From Methylococcaceae bacterium (GTDB taxonomy: Bacteria > Pseudomonadota > Gammaproteobacteria > Methylococcales > Methylomonadaceae), in contig SPJS01000199.1 of the NCBI GenBank assembly GCA_006844705.1, forward strand, positions 1-64,000: a DNA stretch of 64,000 bases, written 5' to 3'. Positions 26,132-34,750 of this stretch are shown here, piece by piece. Position 1 is the first letter of the stretch; each line of letters opens with the position of its first letter. The notes under the pieces are model-generated. The model did not search any database. It saw only the letters and a list, made by a program, of their open reading frames with translations, and was not told the origin of the DNA. Both the position numbers and the translations under genes were made by a program.

Positions 26132-26977
26132 GTGTTTTCTTATAAATTTACCAGTCAAAACAATATTGCGGAAATCCGAAAAAAAATAAGGATATACGGT
26201 ATTGTTCATCTTCCGCATTTTATAAATTCTGAAACACTTAAAATATTGAATGGGGAATTTGACAGGGTGTTAACGGCGTCATCAAAAGCTGTTTTTTCAC
26301 AAAAAAAACACCCTATCAACGAAAAAGGACGTACAGCAAGGTTTTCTCCATGGCATAAAGATGCTTTAACTGATTTTCCTGCACTTTCTAATCTGTTCAG
26401 AAATGACAGGATGAGAGAAATGGCTGAAGACTATTTTTCTCCCCACAAGATTGATTTTAATGATGAAGTTTTTATAACGCATGAGAAACCTTGCGAAAAA
26501 CCAATACTTCCCTGGCATTTTGATCGAGTTCAATCATTAAAGTTTTGGATTAATCTGACGGATACCACAAAAGAAAATGGCGCGTTTGAATATTGTCCAG
26601 GAACACATTGGGAAGGCCATTATCGTGCAGGGTTTCATTTGTCTCAGGGGGGTGCTGTAGAAAATATCCCTAATGATATTGATCCAGATCTGGTCAGAAA
26701 TCCGGTATCTATAGAATTGAAGGCAGGTGATTTATTGATATTTGATCCCGATGGTTTTCATCGGGGTGGAATAGTCCAGCCTGGTCAGGAAAGAAGAGTT
26801 TTGAGAGGGCACACCCATCCAAAAGGTCAGCGGCGCTATGGTGATAAACCATTGAGTTCCGGATGGTGGTTGCGGTCATTTTTGAATTTAAACAAATGGG
26901 CAGGACATGCATCGACAAGAATCCTCGGAGATAAAATACAGGATCAAACAATCAATAGAAATCAAAATAAAAGCTAA
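26132..26977 (+). CDS. Phytanoyl-CoA dioxygenase (PhyH) family oxygenase
   Basis: 281 residues from a GTG start. The Fe(II)/2-oxoglutarate oxygenase core is visible: the proximal HxD in PILPWHFDRVQSLKFWINL, the NGAFEYCPGTHW segment typical of PhyH proteins, and the distal histidine in IFDPDGFHRGGIVQPGQERR with a conserved arginine for 2-oxoglutarate. In glycan loci such enzymes may hydroxylate or otherwise oxidise a sugar or side chain. It lies 8 bp after the methyltransferase and 13 bp before the NeuB-like gene. A second, broken PhyH gene is at 53725-54557. Confidence 0.88.
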   Translation: MFSYKFTSQNNIAEIRKKIRIYGIVHLPHFINSETLKILNGEFDRVLTASSKAVFSQKKHPINEKGRTARFSPWHKDALTDFPALSNLFRNDRMREMAEDYFSPHKIDFNDEVFITHEKPCEKPILPWHFDRVQSLKFWINLTDTTKENGAFEYCPGTHWEGHYRAGFHLSQGGAVENIPNDIDPDLVRNPVSIELKAGDLLIFDPDGFHRGGIVQPGQERRVLRGHTHPKGQRRYGDKPLSSGWWLRSFLNLNKWAGHASTRILGDKIQDQTINRNQNKS

Positions 26978-26989
26978 TAAAACCAATAC

Positions 26990-28819
26990 ATGCAGGGTAT
27001 AAAAATCATTGCCGAAATAGGCATAAATCATAATGGCGAAGCTGAACATGCATTCGCATTAATCAATGCGGCGGCAGAGGCAGGTGTCTGGGGAATAAAA
27101 TTTCAATATCGCAATCTGGATAACGCGTATGCAGATCAAGCTAATCAAATTGGTGATGAGATGCTCATCAGTGAGATTAAACGGAATTATCTGTCGCCAG
27201 AAGTGATTTTGCAGTTAACAGAAAAATCCAAAAAACGGGGTCTAAACACAGGGATAAGTTTTTTTGATGCCAGAGATATGGGTGACTTTGGTGAGCACCT
27301 TGCCGAGTTTGATTTTTTTAAATCACCGTCTGTGGAGTTGTCGAATAACACACTGATTAACAGGATGTTGCAACAAGGCAAGCCCGTGTTCATTTCATTA
27401 GGTTGCCATAATGAACATGAGATTGAGAATGCATTTACAGCGTTTGATGGAGACAATTGGACCGCATTACATTGTGTATCAAATTACCCGGTTTCATTAG
27501 CCAATGCGCGACTAGGGTATATCAAACATCTGGCTACTCGATGGAACCGCCCGTTTGGGTATTCCAGTCATGATGATAACTGGGAAGTTACACTTATAGC
27601 CATGAGTATGGGGGCCAGTGTGATTGAACGGCATATCACTTTCGACAAACACGCGAGAGGATTAGACCATACCACCAGTTCAACGCCTGAAGAATTCGCG
27701 AAAATGGTAATGTTTGCAGAGCATATGCCTTTGGTCATGGCGGGTGATGGTCCCAGAGTGGTCAATCAGGGAGAGTTGCTCAATTTGCAAAATCTGGGCA
27801 GAAGTTATTATGTCACTAAAGCGATTCAGGAAGGCGAAACAGTCACTGAAAATGATGTGACCCTGAGTTCTCCGCGCGTCGGGTTTGGCCAAAATGACAT
27901 TAATGAGTTTATTAATAAGAAAGCAGTACGTGGAATTGAAGCGGGACAGGTACTCAGTCGATCCGCCTTTGTGAAGAGCGAACGAATTGCTGATAATGTC
28001 ATTAACTTTTCCCGGCAAAATAAGTTAGCTATTCCAGTTCGGCTGCATGATCTAGCGGACATTGAAAAAAAATTCCCGGTTGGATCCTATGAATTTCATC
28101 TATCCTTTGGAGAAGTGCTGTCTGAATTGGATGCGGGCAGATATAGTCCCAAGCATACCTATAGCATCCATTTGCCAGACTATATCAGCCCAACGCAGTT
28201 AATGGATCCCTTTTCAGGAGATGTTAATCAGGCTGAATTAAGCCAGAATATTTTGCAGCGCACCGTTAATTTTGCAGACGATTTGCAACAATTGACGGGA
28301 AAACAGGTGCCTATTGTTGGCAGTTTTTCTGTGGTTCATAAGGGTCTGGATCAATTCTATCAACAATATGCATCCTTGCTTGCAGGATTTAGACATCATG
28401 GGGTTGAGATTATGCCGCAATGGTTGCCACCCATTGCCTGGTATTTTGGTGGGTCGGTGACATTGAATGTAATGAATCAACCGGAAGATATCGATCAGAT
28501 TATTCAACATCAAATACCCGTCTGTATGGATGTTTGTCATTTATGCATGGGGGATAGTGTTTTTGATTTCAATGCGGGTGCCGTGATCAATACACTGGGT
28601 GGTTTGATTAAACACGTTCATATCGCCGATGCGGCCGGGATTGATGGCGAAGGTCTGCATTTTGGCGAAGGCGATCCAAAAAACTTACCCGCGATTGAGG
28701 CTTCCATGCGTTTTGATTGCATGAAAGTCATAGAAGTGTGGCAAGGCCATCTTGATGATGGTGCTGGCTTCGCAAAGGCATTACACACATTAACTGACAT
28801 GTATGATGGCAAAATCTAA
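26990..28819 (+). CDS. NeuB-type nonulosonate synthase fused to a sugar-phosphate isomerase-like TIM barrel
   Basis: 609 residues, about 260 longer than ordinary NeuB. Residues 1-265 are a NeuB synthase barrel (IKIIAEIGINHNGEAEHAF, KFQYRNLDNAY, CVSNYPVSLANARLGYI, GYSSHDDNW, ERHITFDKHARGLDHTTSS). Residues about 275-330 are a SAF domain (VTKAIQEGETVTENDVTL, AVRGIEAGQVLSRSAF). Residues about 345-609 look like a xylose-isomerase/AP-endonuclease-2-type barrel, with CMDVCHLCMGD, IKHVHIADAAGIDGEGLHF and MKVIEVWQGH as likely metal-site strands. NeuB enzymes condense phosphoenolpyruvate with a hexosamine-derived sugar to make a nine-carbon acid. The C-terminal barrel may supply or modify the substrate; that is inference. 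Confidence 0.88.
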   Translation: MQGIKIIAEIGINHNGEAEHAFALINAAAEAGVWGIKFQYRNLDNAYADQANQIGDEMLISEIKRNYLSPEVILQLTEKSKKRGLNTGISFFDARDMGDFGEHLAEFDFFKSPSVELSNNTLINRMLQQGKPVFISLGCHNEHEIENAFTAFDGDNWTALHCVSNYPVSLANARLGYIKHLATRWNRPFGYSSHDDNWEVTLIAMSMGASVIERHITFDKHARGLDHTTSSTPEEFAKMVMFAEHMPLVMAGDGPRVVNQGELLNLQNLGRSYYVTKAIQEGETVTENDVTLSSPRVGFGQNDINEFINKKAVRGIEAGQVLSRSAFVKSERIADNVINFSRQNKLAIPVRLHDLADIEKKFPVGSYEFHLSFGEVLSELDAGRYSPKHTYSIHLPDYISPTQLMDPFSGDVNQAELSQNILQRTVNFADDLQQLTGKQVPIVGSFSVVHKGLDQFYQQYASLLAGFRHHGVEIMPQWLPPIAWYFGGSVTLNVMNQPEDIDQIIQHQIPVCMDVCHLCMGDSVFDFNAGAVINTLGGLIKHVHIADAAGIDGEGLHFGEGDPKNLPAIEASMRFDCMKVIEVWQGHLDDGAGFAKALHTLTDMYDGKI

Positions 28820-29849
28820 CAAGGCGTTGATCATTGGGGGGACCGGTCAGGATGGTGCCCATATTGCCAAACAGTTGCTTGAACAGGGTTGGGATGTTTA
28901 TTGTGGATTCAGGCGAGGGTCTGCCTCAAAGACATGGCGCTTAATTCATCTGGGGATTCTGGATGAAGTCACCTTGGTCAATATCAATATTGATGAGCCT
29001 TTTAACCTGACGGATGTCATTAAATCGATCTGTCCGGATCATATCTACCATTTTGCCGGTGAAAGTTTTGTGGCTGATTCATTTATTCACCCGGTGACAA
29101 CACTACAGGCCAACAGTATGGGGACTTTATTTCTCCTGGAATCCATACGGCATATCGCGCCACATTCGCGGTTGTTTTTTACATCTAGTTCAGAAGTTTT
29201 TGCTGTGCCAGAGCCCGGCACCCTGCTTAATGAGGATAGTCTGGTTGATCCGGGAAATCCCTACGCCATATCTAAAATGACTGCTCAACAGCTAGTCAAA
29301 ATGTATCGTGAGAAATATGGGCTGCATGCCTCAATTGGCATCATGTTTAACCACGAAGGCCCATTACGGGGAAGAAACTTTGTTACGCGGAAAATGACCT
29401 ATAACCTTGCCCGTTTGAAACTGGAGGGAGGAGCGCCTATCGAATTGGGTTCGTTATCCGCCAGCAGGGATTGGGGTTCAGCTGAGGATTATACCGCTGC
29501 AATGATAGAAACAGTTCAGCAGGAACAGGCAGATGATTACGTATTCGCTACGGGAAATTTAACAAGTGTTCGTAGCTTTTTGTCTTATGCGGCTTCTGCT
29601 GCCGGGTTCGATCCTGTATTTGAAGGTGAAGATGCCACCGAAATATGTATCGATAAATCAACGGGGGCCACGATTGCCCAGGTCGCAGAGCGCTATTTTC
29701 GACCGTTTGATACCAGCGCAAGAGCAGGCGATACAACAAAACTGAACACTCATATTGACTGGAAGGGATCACGGCCGGTAGCAGACATGGCGAGTGAAAT
29801 GGTTATGGTCGATATCGATAGAAGAAACAAAGGAATCACAAATGTATGA
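28803..29849 (+). CDS. NAD-dependent sugar dehydratase/epimerase, GDP-mannose 4,6-dehydratase-like
   Basis: 348 residues of the extended SDR family. The nucleotide-binding loop is ALIIGGTGQDGAHIAKQL (GxxGxxG). The next parts, CGFRRGSASKTWRL and DHIYHFAGESFVADSF, resemble GMD; the catalytic residues are FFTSSSEVF (Ser/Thr) and YAISKMTAQQL (YxxxK), and FNHEGPLRGRNFVTRKM matches the GMD substrate region. It probably forms a 4-keto-6-deoxy NDP-sugar, but the nucleotide is not certain. It overlaps the NeuB fusion by 17 bp and the DapA-like gene by 8 bp. Confidence 0.85.
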   Translation: MMAKSNKALIIGGTGQDGAHIAKQLLEQGWDVYCGFRRGSASKTWRLIHLGILDEVTLVNINIDEPFNLTDVIKSICPDHIYHFAGESFVADSFIHPVTTLQANSMGTLFLLESIRHIAPHSRLFFTSSSEVFAVPEPGTLLNEDSLVDPGNPYAISKMTAQQLVKMYREKYGLHASIGIMFNHEGPLRGRNFVTRKMTYNLARLKLEGGAPIELGSLSASRDWGSAEDYTAAMIETVQQEQADDYVFATGNLTSVRSFLSYAASAAGFDPVFEGEDATEICIDKSTGATIAQVAERYFRPFDTSARAGDTTKLNTHIDWKGSRPVADMASEMVMVDIDRRNKGITNV

Positions 29850-30786
29850 AGGTCTGAAACAACGTCTTGAAGGGTGCGTATATACCGTATTTACCCCGTT
29901 TGATGAACAGGAAAATATTGATTACGAATCGCTGGAGCGTTATTTAACACATCTATATGAGGGAGGTGCCAGAAAATTTTATGTGATGGCGTATAACTCC
30001 CGTTATTCTCAGTTGAAACACGAAGAAATCATGCAGTTGAACGAACACTGTATCGTGTTTCTGAAAAAGCTTGACCCAAATAATCTGGTTGTTGTTGCCG
30101 ATCCGATTCATTGTTCTACCAAGGAAACAATTGAGTTTTCTGCACATGCCAAAGAGACGGGGGCAGACTTGATTTCTTTGATTGTCAGAGAAAAATATTT
30201 TACCGACGAGCAGATTTTAGAGCATTTTGCTGAAGTGGGGGCGTCGACCGGGATGCCTATTCTGGTGCATGAAATGCCCTTTTTGTCGGGTTTTAATGGT
30301 ATTCAAATGCACTGGCCTCATGCCCTGTTTAAAAAATTGCCCAGCATCCCTGAGATCGTTGCATTAAAGGAAGATGCCAAAGACTTTGAAACCACATGTC
30401 TGGCATTAGAGCTGGAGCCCCGAATCCGAGTAGTCATTGCCGGAATAAAGTCTTCGTTGATGCAATACCGTCCATATGGCGCGATGTCATACTTGAATGG
30501 AATCTCCATGCTGGATGCGAGAATTGGCGAGGCCTTCTGGAAGGCGTGGAAAGAAAATGATCAACAGATGATCGATTACATTTTGAACAAACTGGAAGCC
30601 CCGTTTTTTGAAAACTGTGCTGCAAAATATGGCTGGCACAGAACAAACAAGGCTTTGTTGCAAGCAGCGGGATTTATGCATCGGCGGGATCGTATGCCTT
30701 TAAAGCACCTTAGTGATGATGAATTCAAGGATGTTGAAAGTGTTTATAAACAAATCTCATCTGAAATAAAACGAGTGTTTAACTGA
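29842..30786 (+). CDS. Divergent dihydrodipicolinate synthase/N-acetylneuraminate lyase family protein
   Basis: 314 residues from the ATG at 29842, preceded by AAAGGA. It has the DapA/NanA barrel outline: YTVFTPFDEQENIDYESLERY, VVADPIHCSTKETIEFSAHA, and the Schiff-base lysine in EIVALKEDAKDFE. Two usual motifs are altered. Where GTTGE is expected it reads FYVMAYNSRYSQL, and the tyrosine segment (YNxP) reads LVHEMPF. It may therefore be an aldolase or lyase with changed chemistry. Its place between a GMD-like SDR and NeuA, with a 1-bp overlap to NeuA, points to a role in making the unusual sugar acid. Confidence 0.82.
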   Translation: MYEGLKQRLEGCVYTVFTPFDEQENIDYESLERYLTHLYEGGARKFYVMAYNSRYSQLKHEEIMQLNEHCIVFLKKLDPNNLVVVADPIHCSTKETIEFSAHAKETGADLISLIVREKYFTDEQILEHFAEVGASTGMPILVHEMPFLSGFNGIQMHWPHALFKKLPSIPEIVALKEDAKDFETTCLALELEPRIRVVIAGIKSSLMQYRPYGAMSYLNGISMLDARIGEAFWKAWKENDQQMIDYILNKLEAPFFENCAAKYGWHRTNKALLQAAGFMHRRDRMPLKHLSDDEFKDVESVYKQISSEIKRVFN

Positions 30787-31490
30787 TGGCTTATGTTGCA
30801 TTTGTACCTGCGCGCTCAGGATCAAAAAGATTGCCGGGAAAAAATATCAAAATGCTGGCCAATAAGCCTTTGATTGTTTGGACGTTAGAGGCCTTTGTCC
30901 AATGCGAGAACATCAGCACCGTTATTCTGTCTACTGATGCCAGAGAATATTGGGATTTGGCCAATGAATATATTGACAGTGAAAAACTGCAACTGGATTT
31001 CAGAGCCCCTGAGCAGGCAGGTGACAACGTCAAAATATTTGACTATTTGAAAGGAAACAGAGCCACTGTTTTTTCTGATCTGCACGATGTGTTTTTAATG
31101 GGTTTGCCAACAGTCCCGCTAAGAAATGCCAGGCATGTGACAGAAGCAATTGCGTTGTTTGAACAAAACCAAAAACCGGTGTTTTCTGCGACTGAATATG
31201 GATTTCCAATCTCCTTTGCTTTTTATCAGGAAAGTGAGAATGAGTGGACTCCTGTGCTTGAAAACAATCCTATGTTGACAGGCAATACGCGTAGTCAGGA
31301 TCAAAAAACCGCATATCATCCCAATGGAGCCATTTATATAAGAAAAGTCGCGGATTTAAGCGATCCAGGGCTGAATACTTTATATCAGAATGCACAGCCC
31401 TATCTGATGAGCCGGGAGGGTTCTGTGGATATTGATAATGAAATCGATTTCAAGGTCGCTGAGACCATTTTGCATTCAACTAATAATTAA
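30786..31490 (+). CDS. Acylneuraminate cytidylyltransferase (NeuA-like)
   Basis: 234 residues with the NeuA fold. The nucleotide-binding start FVPARSGSKRLPGKNIKMLA is diagnostic, followed by KPLIVWTLEAF, STDAREYWDLA, VFLMGLPTVPLRN, and a C-terminal GSVDIDNEIDFKVAE segment with the metal-binding aspartates. It activates a nonulosonic acid with CTP, giving a CMP-sugar for glycosyltransferases. It overlaps the DapA-like gene by 1 bp and lies 6 bp before the next gene. Together with the NeuB fusion this supports a sialic-acid-like product, though the exact sugar is unknown. Confidence 0.93.
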   Translation: MAYVAFVPARSGSKRLPGKNIKMLANKPLIVWTLEAFVQCENISTVILSTDAREYWDLANEYIDSEKLQLDFRAPEQAGDNVKIFDYLKGNRATVFSDLHDVFLMGLPTVPLRNARHVTEAIALFEQNQKPVFSATEYGFPISFAFYQESENEWTPVLENNPMLTGNTRSQDQKTAYHPNGAIYIRKVADLSDPGLNTLYQNAQPYLMSREGSVDIDNEIDFKVAETILHSTNN

Positions 31491-31496
31491 GGATAC

Positions 31497-32987
31497 ATGT
31501 CTCAGCAAGAAGAGTTGTCCGATCTGACGACTACACTTTTTGATTGGTTTAACTCACAGCATCAGGACGTGTTGATATTTCAGGATGCAGATTTAACGGG
31601 CGCATTCAAACGCTATTTATATATTGATGCGATTGCCCGGCCTCAACTTCTATGGCCAATATTAGCAGCATCAAAAGCCTGGCGACATCAACATGACCAG
31701 CATCATTTAGCAGAGGTATTCGATCGATATTACGCGGGTAGCCACCATACCGGAGGGTTGAGTTTAATCAAGATCATGTTGTTGCTATGGGGGCGTGTTG
31801 CTGTTGATTTGATCAAAAATGCGCAACTTGAGCTTGTCCGTATCGGAAGCGCGCCAGTTAATACGCAAGGAGGCATTGGACTCTTTGCCATCAATAAAAG
31901 ATTTATAGGTTTTTTTGATCGTTTGCTGGCTGCGCTTGATAGCCGACATCAGTTCTTTTTACCCGCACGCGCAATGAATGACGGGCTGCATCAAACATCG
32001 GAAATACAGCTGGCTTCTGTCCCCATGCAGGCTGCGATGGGTTTGCTCCTGAAAGGTAAGTTAACGTTTTTTCACCCTTTATATCCGGTGTATTTTCGTT
32101 TGATGTTGTTTTATGCGCAAATCAGTCGGTCATTACATCAGGCTAAACCTGATGTGTTGCTGTTTGCTGAAGGCACTTCCCATTATGACGAGCTGGCTTC
32201 TCAGGCTGCCCGCCAACTCAATATTCCAACGATCAGAGTGCAAAGTGGACGAGGAGGTATTTTGCATTGTGGTTATCGTAATATGTCGTTTGATGCCATG
32301 TTATGTTGGAGTGAGGATTTTGTAGAACGCTACAAAAGTGTATCCCAGGCTCCAGCATATTTTATTTGCGGCACACCTTTATTAGATGAATATGTGGCTA
32401 AAACACTGGAAAATGATCGGGATAAAAAAAAGTCGATAGCCATATATACACAACCTGTCTGTAAGGAAATCAGTGAAGATGATTATGCTCAGTTGGTCAT
32501 TCTTGCTGAGCAAATGTTGAAGAATGCAAGTCACCTTGAAATTATCGTCCGTAAGCATCCTGTTGATGCACATCAGAGTTTTGAACGATTGGCGGACAGG
32601 CATAACGGAAGAATTAGAATTATGAATTCGCCTCAGTATTCTCTTGCAGAGACCTATGCATTATCGAGTTGTGCTACAGGGTTTTTTTCCACGGCATTAT
32701 CAGAGGCTGCTGCCTGTGGTGTGATTCCGGTGATCTTGCACTTGTCCGAGCAGCATAGCGTTTATCCTTTTCCGGAAAAACATGGTGCGGCATTGATCAG
32801 TCATTCAGTTGAAGAAGCAGTTGAAGTGATAACTCACATTCATGATAGTCCGCATGATTTTGCAGACACCAGAAACAAAATGCAGCAGTTTTCGGCACGA
32901 TTTTTTGGGCCGTCTGATGGTAAATCATTAGCAAGAATGGTGGACGTGATCAAGGCTTATGTCAAAGGCGAAATCGATGTCGATTAA
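31497..32987 (+). CDS. Putative GT-B-type surface-glycan glycosyltransferase
   Basis: 496 residues. I do not recognise a named family with certainty, but the layout is GT-B-like. It has a first Rossmann half with KPDVLLFAEGTSHYDELAS and LNIPTIRVQSGRGGILHCG, an interdomain GTPLLDEYV, and a second half with SIAIYTQPVCKE, LEIIVRKHPVDAHQSFERL, and ATGFFSTALSEAAACGVIPV followed by EKHGAALI. This pattern is shared by CDP-glycerol, capsule and sialyl-type transferases. Its position after NeuA suggests it may use the CMP-activated sugar. No signal peptide is visible. It overlaps the next gene by 11 bp. Confidence 0.7.
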   Translation: MSQQEELSDLTTTLFDWFNSQHQDVLIFQDADLTGAFKRYLYIDAIARPQLLWPILAASKAWRHQHDQHHLAEVFDRYYAGSHHTGGLSLIKIMLLLWGRVAVDLIKNAQLELVRIGSAPVNTQGGIGLFAINKRFIGFFDRLLAALDSRHQFFLPARAMNDGLHQTSEIQLASVPMQAAMGLLLKGKLTFFHPLYPVYFRLMLFYAQISRSLHQAKPDVLLFAEGTSHYDELASQAARQLNIPTIRVQSGRGGILHCGYRNMSFDAMLCWSEDFVERYKSVSQAPAYFICGTPLLDEYVAKTLENDRDKKKSIAIYTQPVCKEISEDDYAQLVILAEQMLKNASHLEIIVRKHPVDAHQSFERLADRHNGRIRIMNSPQYSLAETYALSSCATGFFSTALSEAAACGVIPVILHLSEQHSVYPFPEKHGAALISHSVEEAVEVITHIHDSPHDFADTRNKMQQFSARFFGPSDGKSLARMVDVIKAYVKGEIDVD

Positions 32988-33906
32988 CAATGAGCTGGCC
33001 CCGATTGTCTTGTTTGTTTATAACAGGCCTGAACATACACGGTCTACCATTGAGGCGTTACAAAAGAATCCCGAAGCCAGGGATTCAACGTTATATATTT
33101 ATTCAGATGCTGCAAAAAACCAGAAAGATGATGAAAATGTTGGTGAGGTAAGAAACTATATTCATCAAGTGAACGGGTTTGGGGACGTAAAGGTCATTGA
33201 GCGTGAACAGAATTTGGGATTGGCCAATTCCATTATTGAGGGCGTAACAACACTGTGTGAACATCATGGGCGTGTGATTGTGCTTGAAGACGACCTGGTT
33301 ACCAGCCCTGCATTTTTGGCTTATATGAACCGTGCTTTGAACCATTACGAAAGCCAAAAAGACATATGGCATATTAGTGGCTGGAGTTACCCGGTAGAAC
33401 AGCAGGCTGCGTTAGGGGATGCATTTTTTTGGCGCGCGATGAACTGTTGGGGATGGGCGACATGGCGGGATCGTTGGGATCATTTTAAAAAAGACCCCGT
33501 AAGGTTGATATCCACGTGGTCTGAACAGGATATTCGTCGATTTAACCTGGATGGGCGTATAAATTTCTGGAAGCAGGTGGTTCTAAATCATAAAGGACAA
33601 TTAAATACGTGGGCCATATTTTGGTATGCTTCCATTTTTGAAAACCAGGGGTTGTGTTTAAATCCATCACGAAGTTATGTTGTGAATACTGGCCATGATG
33701 GCAGCGGGGAAAATTGCAGGAAGGCAGATCATTTTTCATCATTTCAGGAATTAAATTGCAAGCGTAATTTGGAATTTCCCACTGCAATAAAGGAATCAGA
33801 AATTGCCGTCCAGCATATTCAGGCATTTGTTCAGTCGTCCGCGCCATCCCATCCATTAATTAAGCTGGTCAGAGGCTTGAAAAACTATATTGACATGAAC
33901 TTGTGA
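32977..33906 (+). CDS. Glycosyltransferase, GT-A fold (GT2/GNT-I-like)
   Basis: 309 residues from the ATG at 32977. It begins PIVLFVYNRPEHTRSTIEAL, the nucleotide-sugar binding start of GT-A enzymes, with a DxD-like metal motif in RVIVLEDDLVTSPAFL and acceptor-side residues in AMNCWGWATWRDRWDHF, a string common in bacterial GlcNAcT-I-like transferases. It overlaps the preceding gene by 11 bp and the next starts 1 bp after it. The donor sugar is unknown. Confidence 0.85.
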   Translation: MSINNELAPIVLFVYNRPEHTRSTIEALQKNPEARDSTLYIYSDAAKNQKDDENVGEVRNYIHQVNGFGDVKVIEREQNLGLANSIIEGVTTLCEHHGRVIVLEDDLVTSPAFLAYMNRALNHYESQKDIWHISGWSYPVEQQAALGDAFFWRAMNCWGWATWRDRWDHFKKDPVRLISTWSEQDIRRFNLDGRINFWKQVVLNHKGQLNTWAIFWYASIFENQGLCLNPSRSYVVNTGHDGSGENCRKADHFSSFQELNCKRNLEFPTAIKESEIAVQHIQAFVQSSAPSHPLIKLVRGLKNYIDMNL

Positions 33907-33907
33907 A

Positions 33908-34750
33908 ATGGATGAATTAACTCTCTGGGGATTTAAGATCCCCGCTCACTGCCTGACTGAGGAAGAAAAAAAATATTTAACGGGGTTACCTGAAGAATTA
34001 CCCGATGTGCAGTGGGTATGGAATGAACTTGATAAAATCTGGGATGAATTCGGACTAGACCATAGTCAACCGCTGTCTGCACAGAATGTTGCAGGTTATT
34101 ACAATCATCCAGCTTGGTTGATGAACGGTGTCTTCACGCATAAGGATCCGGTTTCGGCCCGTCACCGTTGCGCGATTGCGAATTATCTGGGACAACATGG
34201 CGCTAAACAGGTAGCTGATTATGGAGGCGGGTTTGGTGAAATGGCACTTACTTTAAGGCGAGACATCGCTGATGCCGACGTAACTATCGTGGAGCCCTAT
34301 CCTTCCAAATATGGACTGGAAAGACTTAAATCAGCATCCAGTGTAAAGATCAGGCCAGACTTGCCTGAGAAAAACTTTGATGCGGTTATCGCTCAGGATG
34401 TGTTGGAACATATCGAAGACCCTATAATGTTGGCGGCGCATCTTGCGCGCGCTGTAAAAGATGATGGACGGTTAATTTTTGCCAACTGTTTTTTTCCATA
34501 TATTCAATGCCATTTGCCTTCTACGTTTCATTTGAGACATACATTTCCCTGGGTAATGGAAAGGATGGGGCTTAAATACCTTGGTGTAATCAAAGGCGCG
34601 TATCATGCTCAGGTCTTTCTCAAGTTAAACAACCCGGATATAGAGGCAGCGAGAAAGGCAGAACACGTCGCACGTAAAATGGCCCCTCTTTTGAATAATC
34701 CATTGTCTACATTATTCTCAAAAGTAAAACGGCGGTTGATCAGACGATGA
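33908..34750 (+). CDS. SAM-dependent methyltransferase
   Basis: 280 residues. After a 75-residue N-terminal extension the Rossmann core shows QVADYGGGFGEMALTL (motif I), VTIVEPYPSKYGLERL, NFDAVIAQDVLEHIEDPIML and VKDDGRLIFANCFFP. The GGGFGE and QDVLEHI strings are typical of sugar O- or N-methyltransferases in glycan loci. It overlaps the next glycosyltransferase by 4 bp (ATGA). It is the second methyltransferase of the locus. Confidence 0.85.
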   Translation: MDELTLWGFKIPAHCLTEEEKKYLTGLPEELPDVQWVWNELDKIWDEFGLDHSQPLSAQNVAGYYNHPAWLMNGVFTHKDPVSARHRCAIANYLGQHGAKQVADYGGGFGEMALTLRRDIADADVTIVEPYPSKYGLERLKSASSVKIRPDLPEKNFDAVIAQDVLEHIEDPIMLAAHLARAVKDDGRLIFANCFFPYIQCHLPSTFHLRHTFPWVMERMGLKYLGVIKGAYHAQVFLKLNNPDIEAARKAEHVARKMAPLLNNPLSTLFSKVKRRLIRR

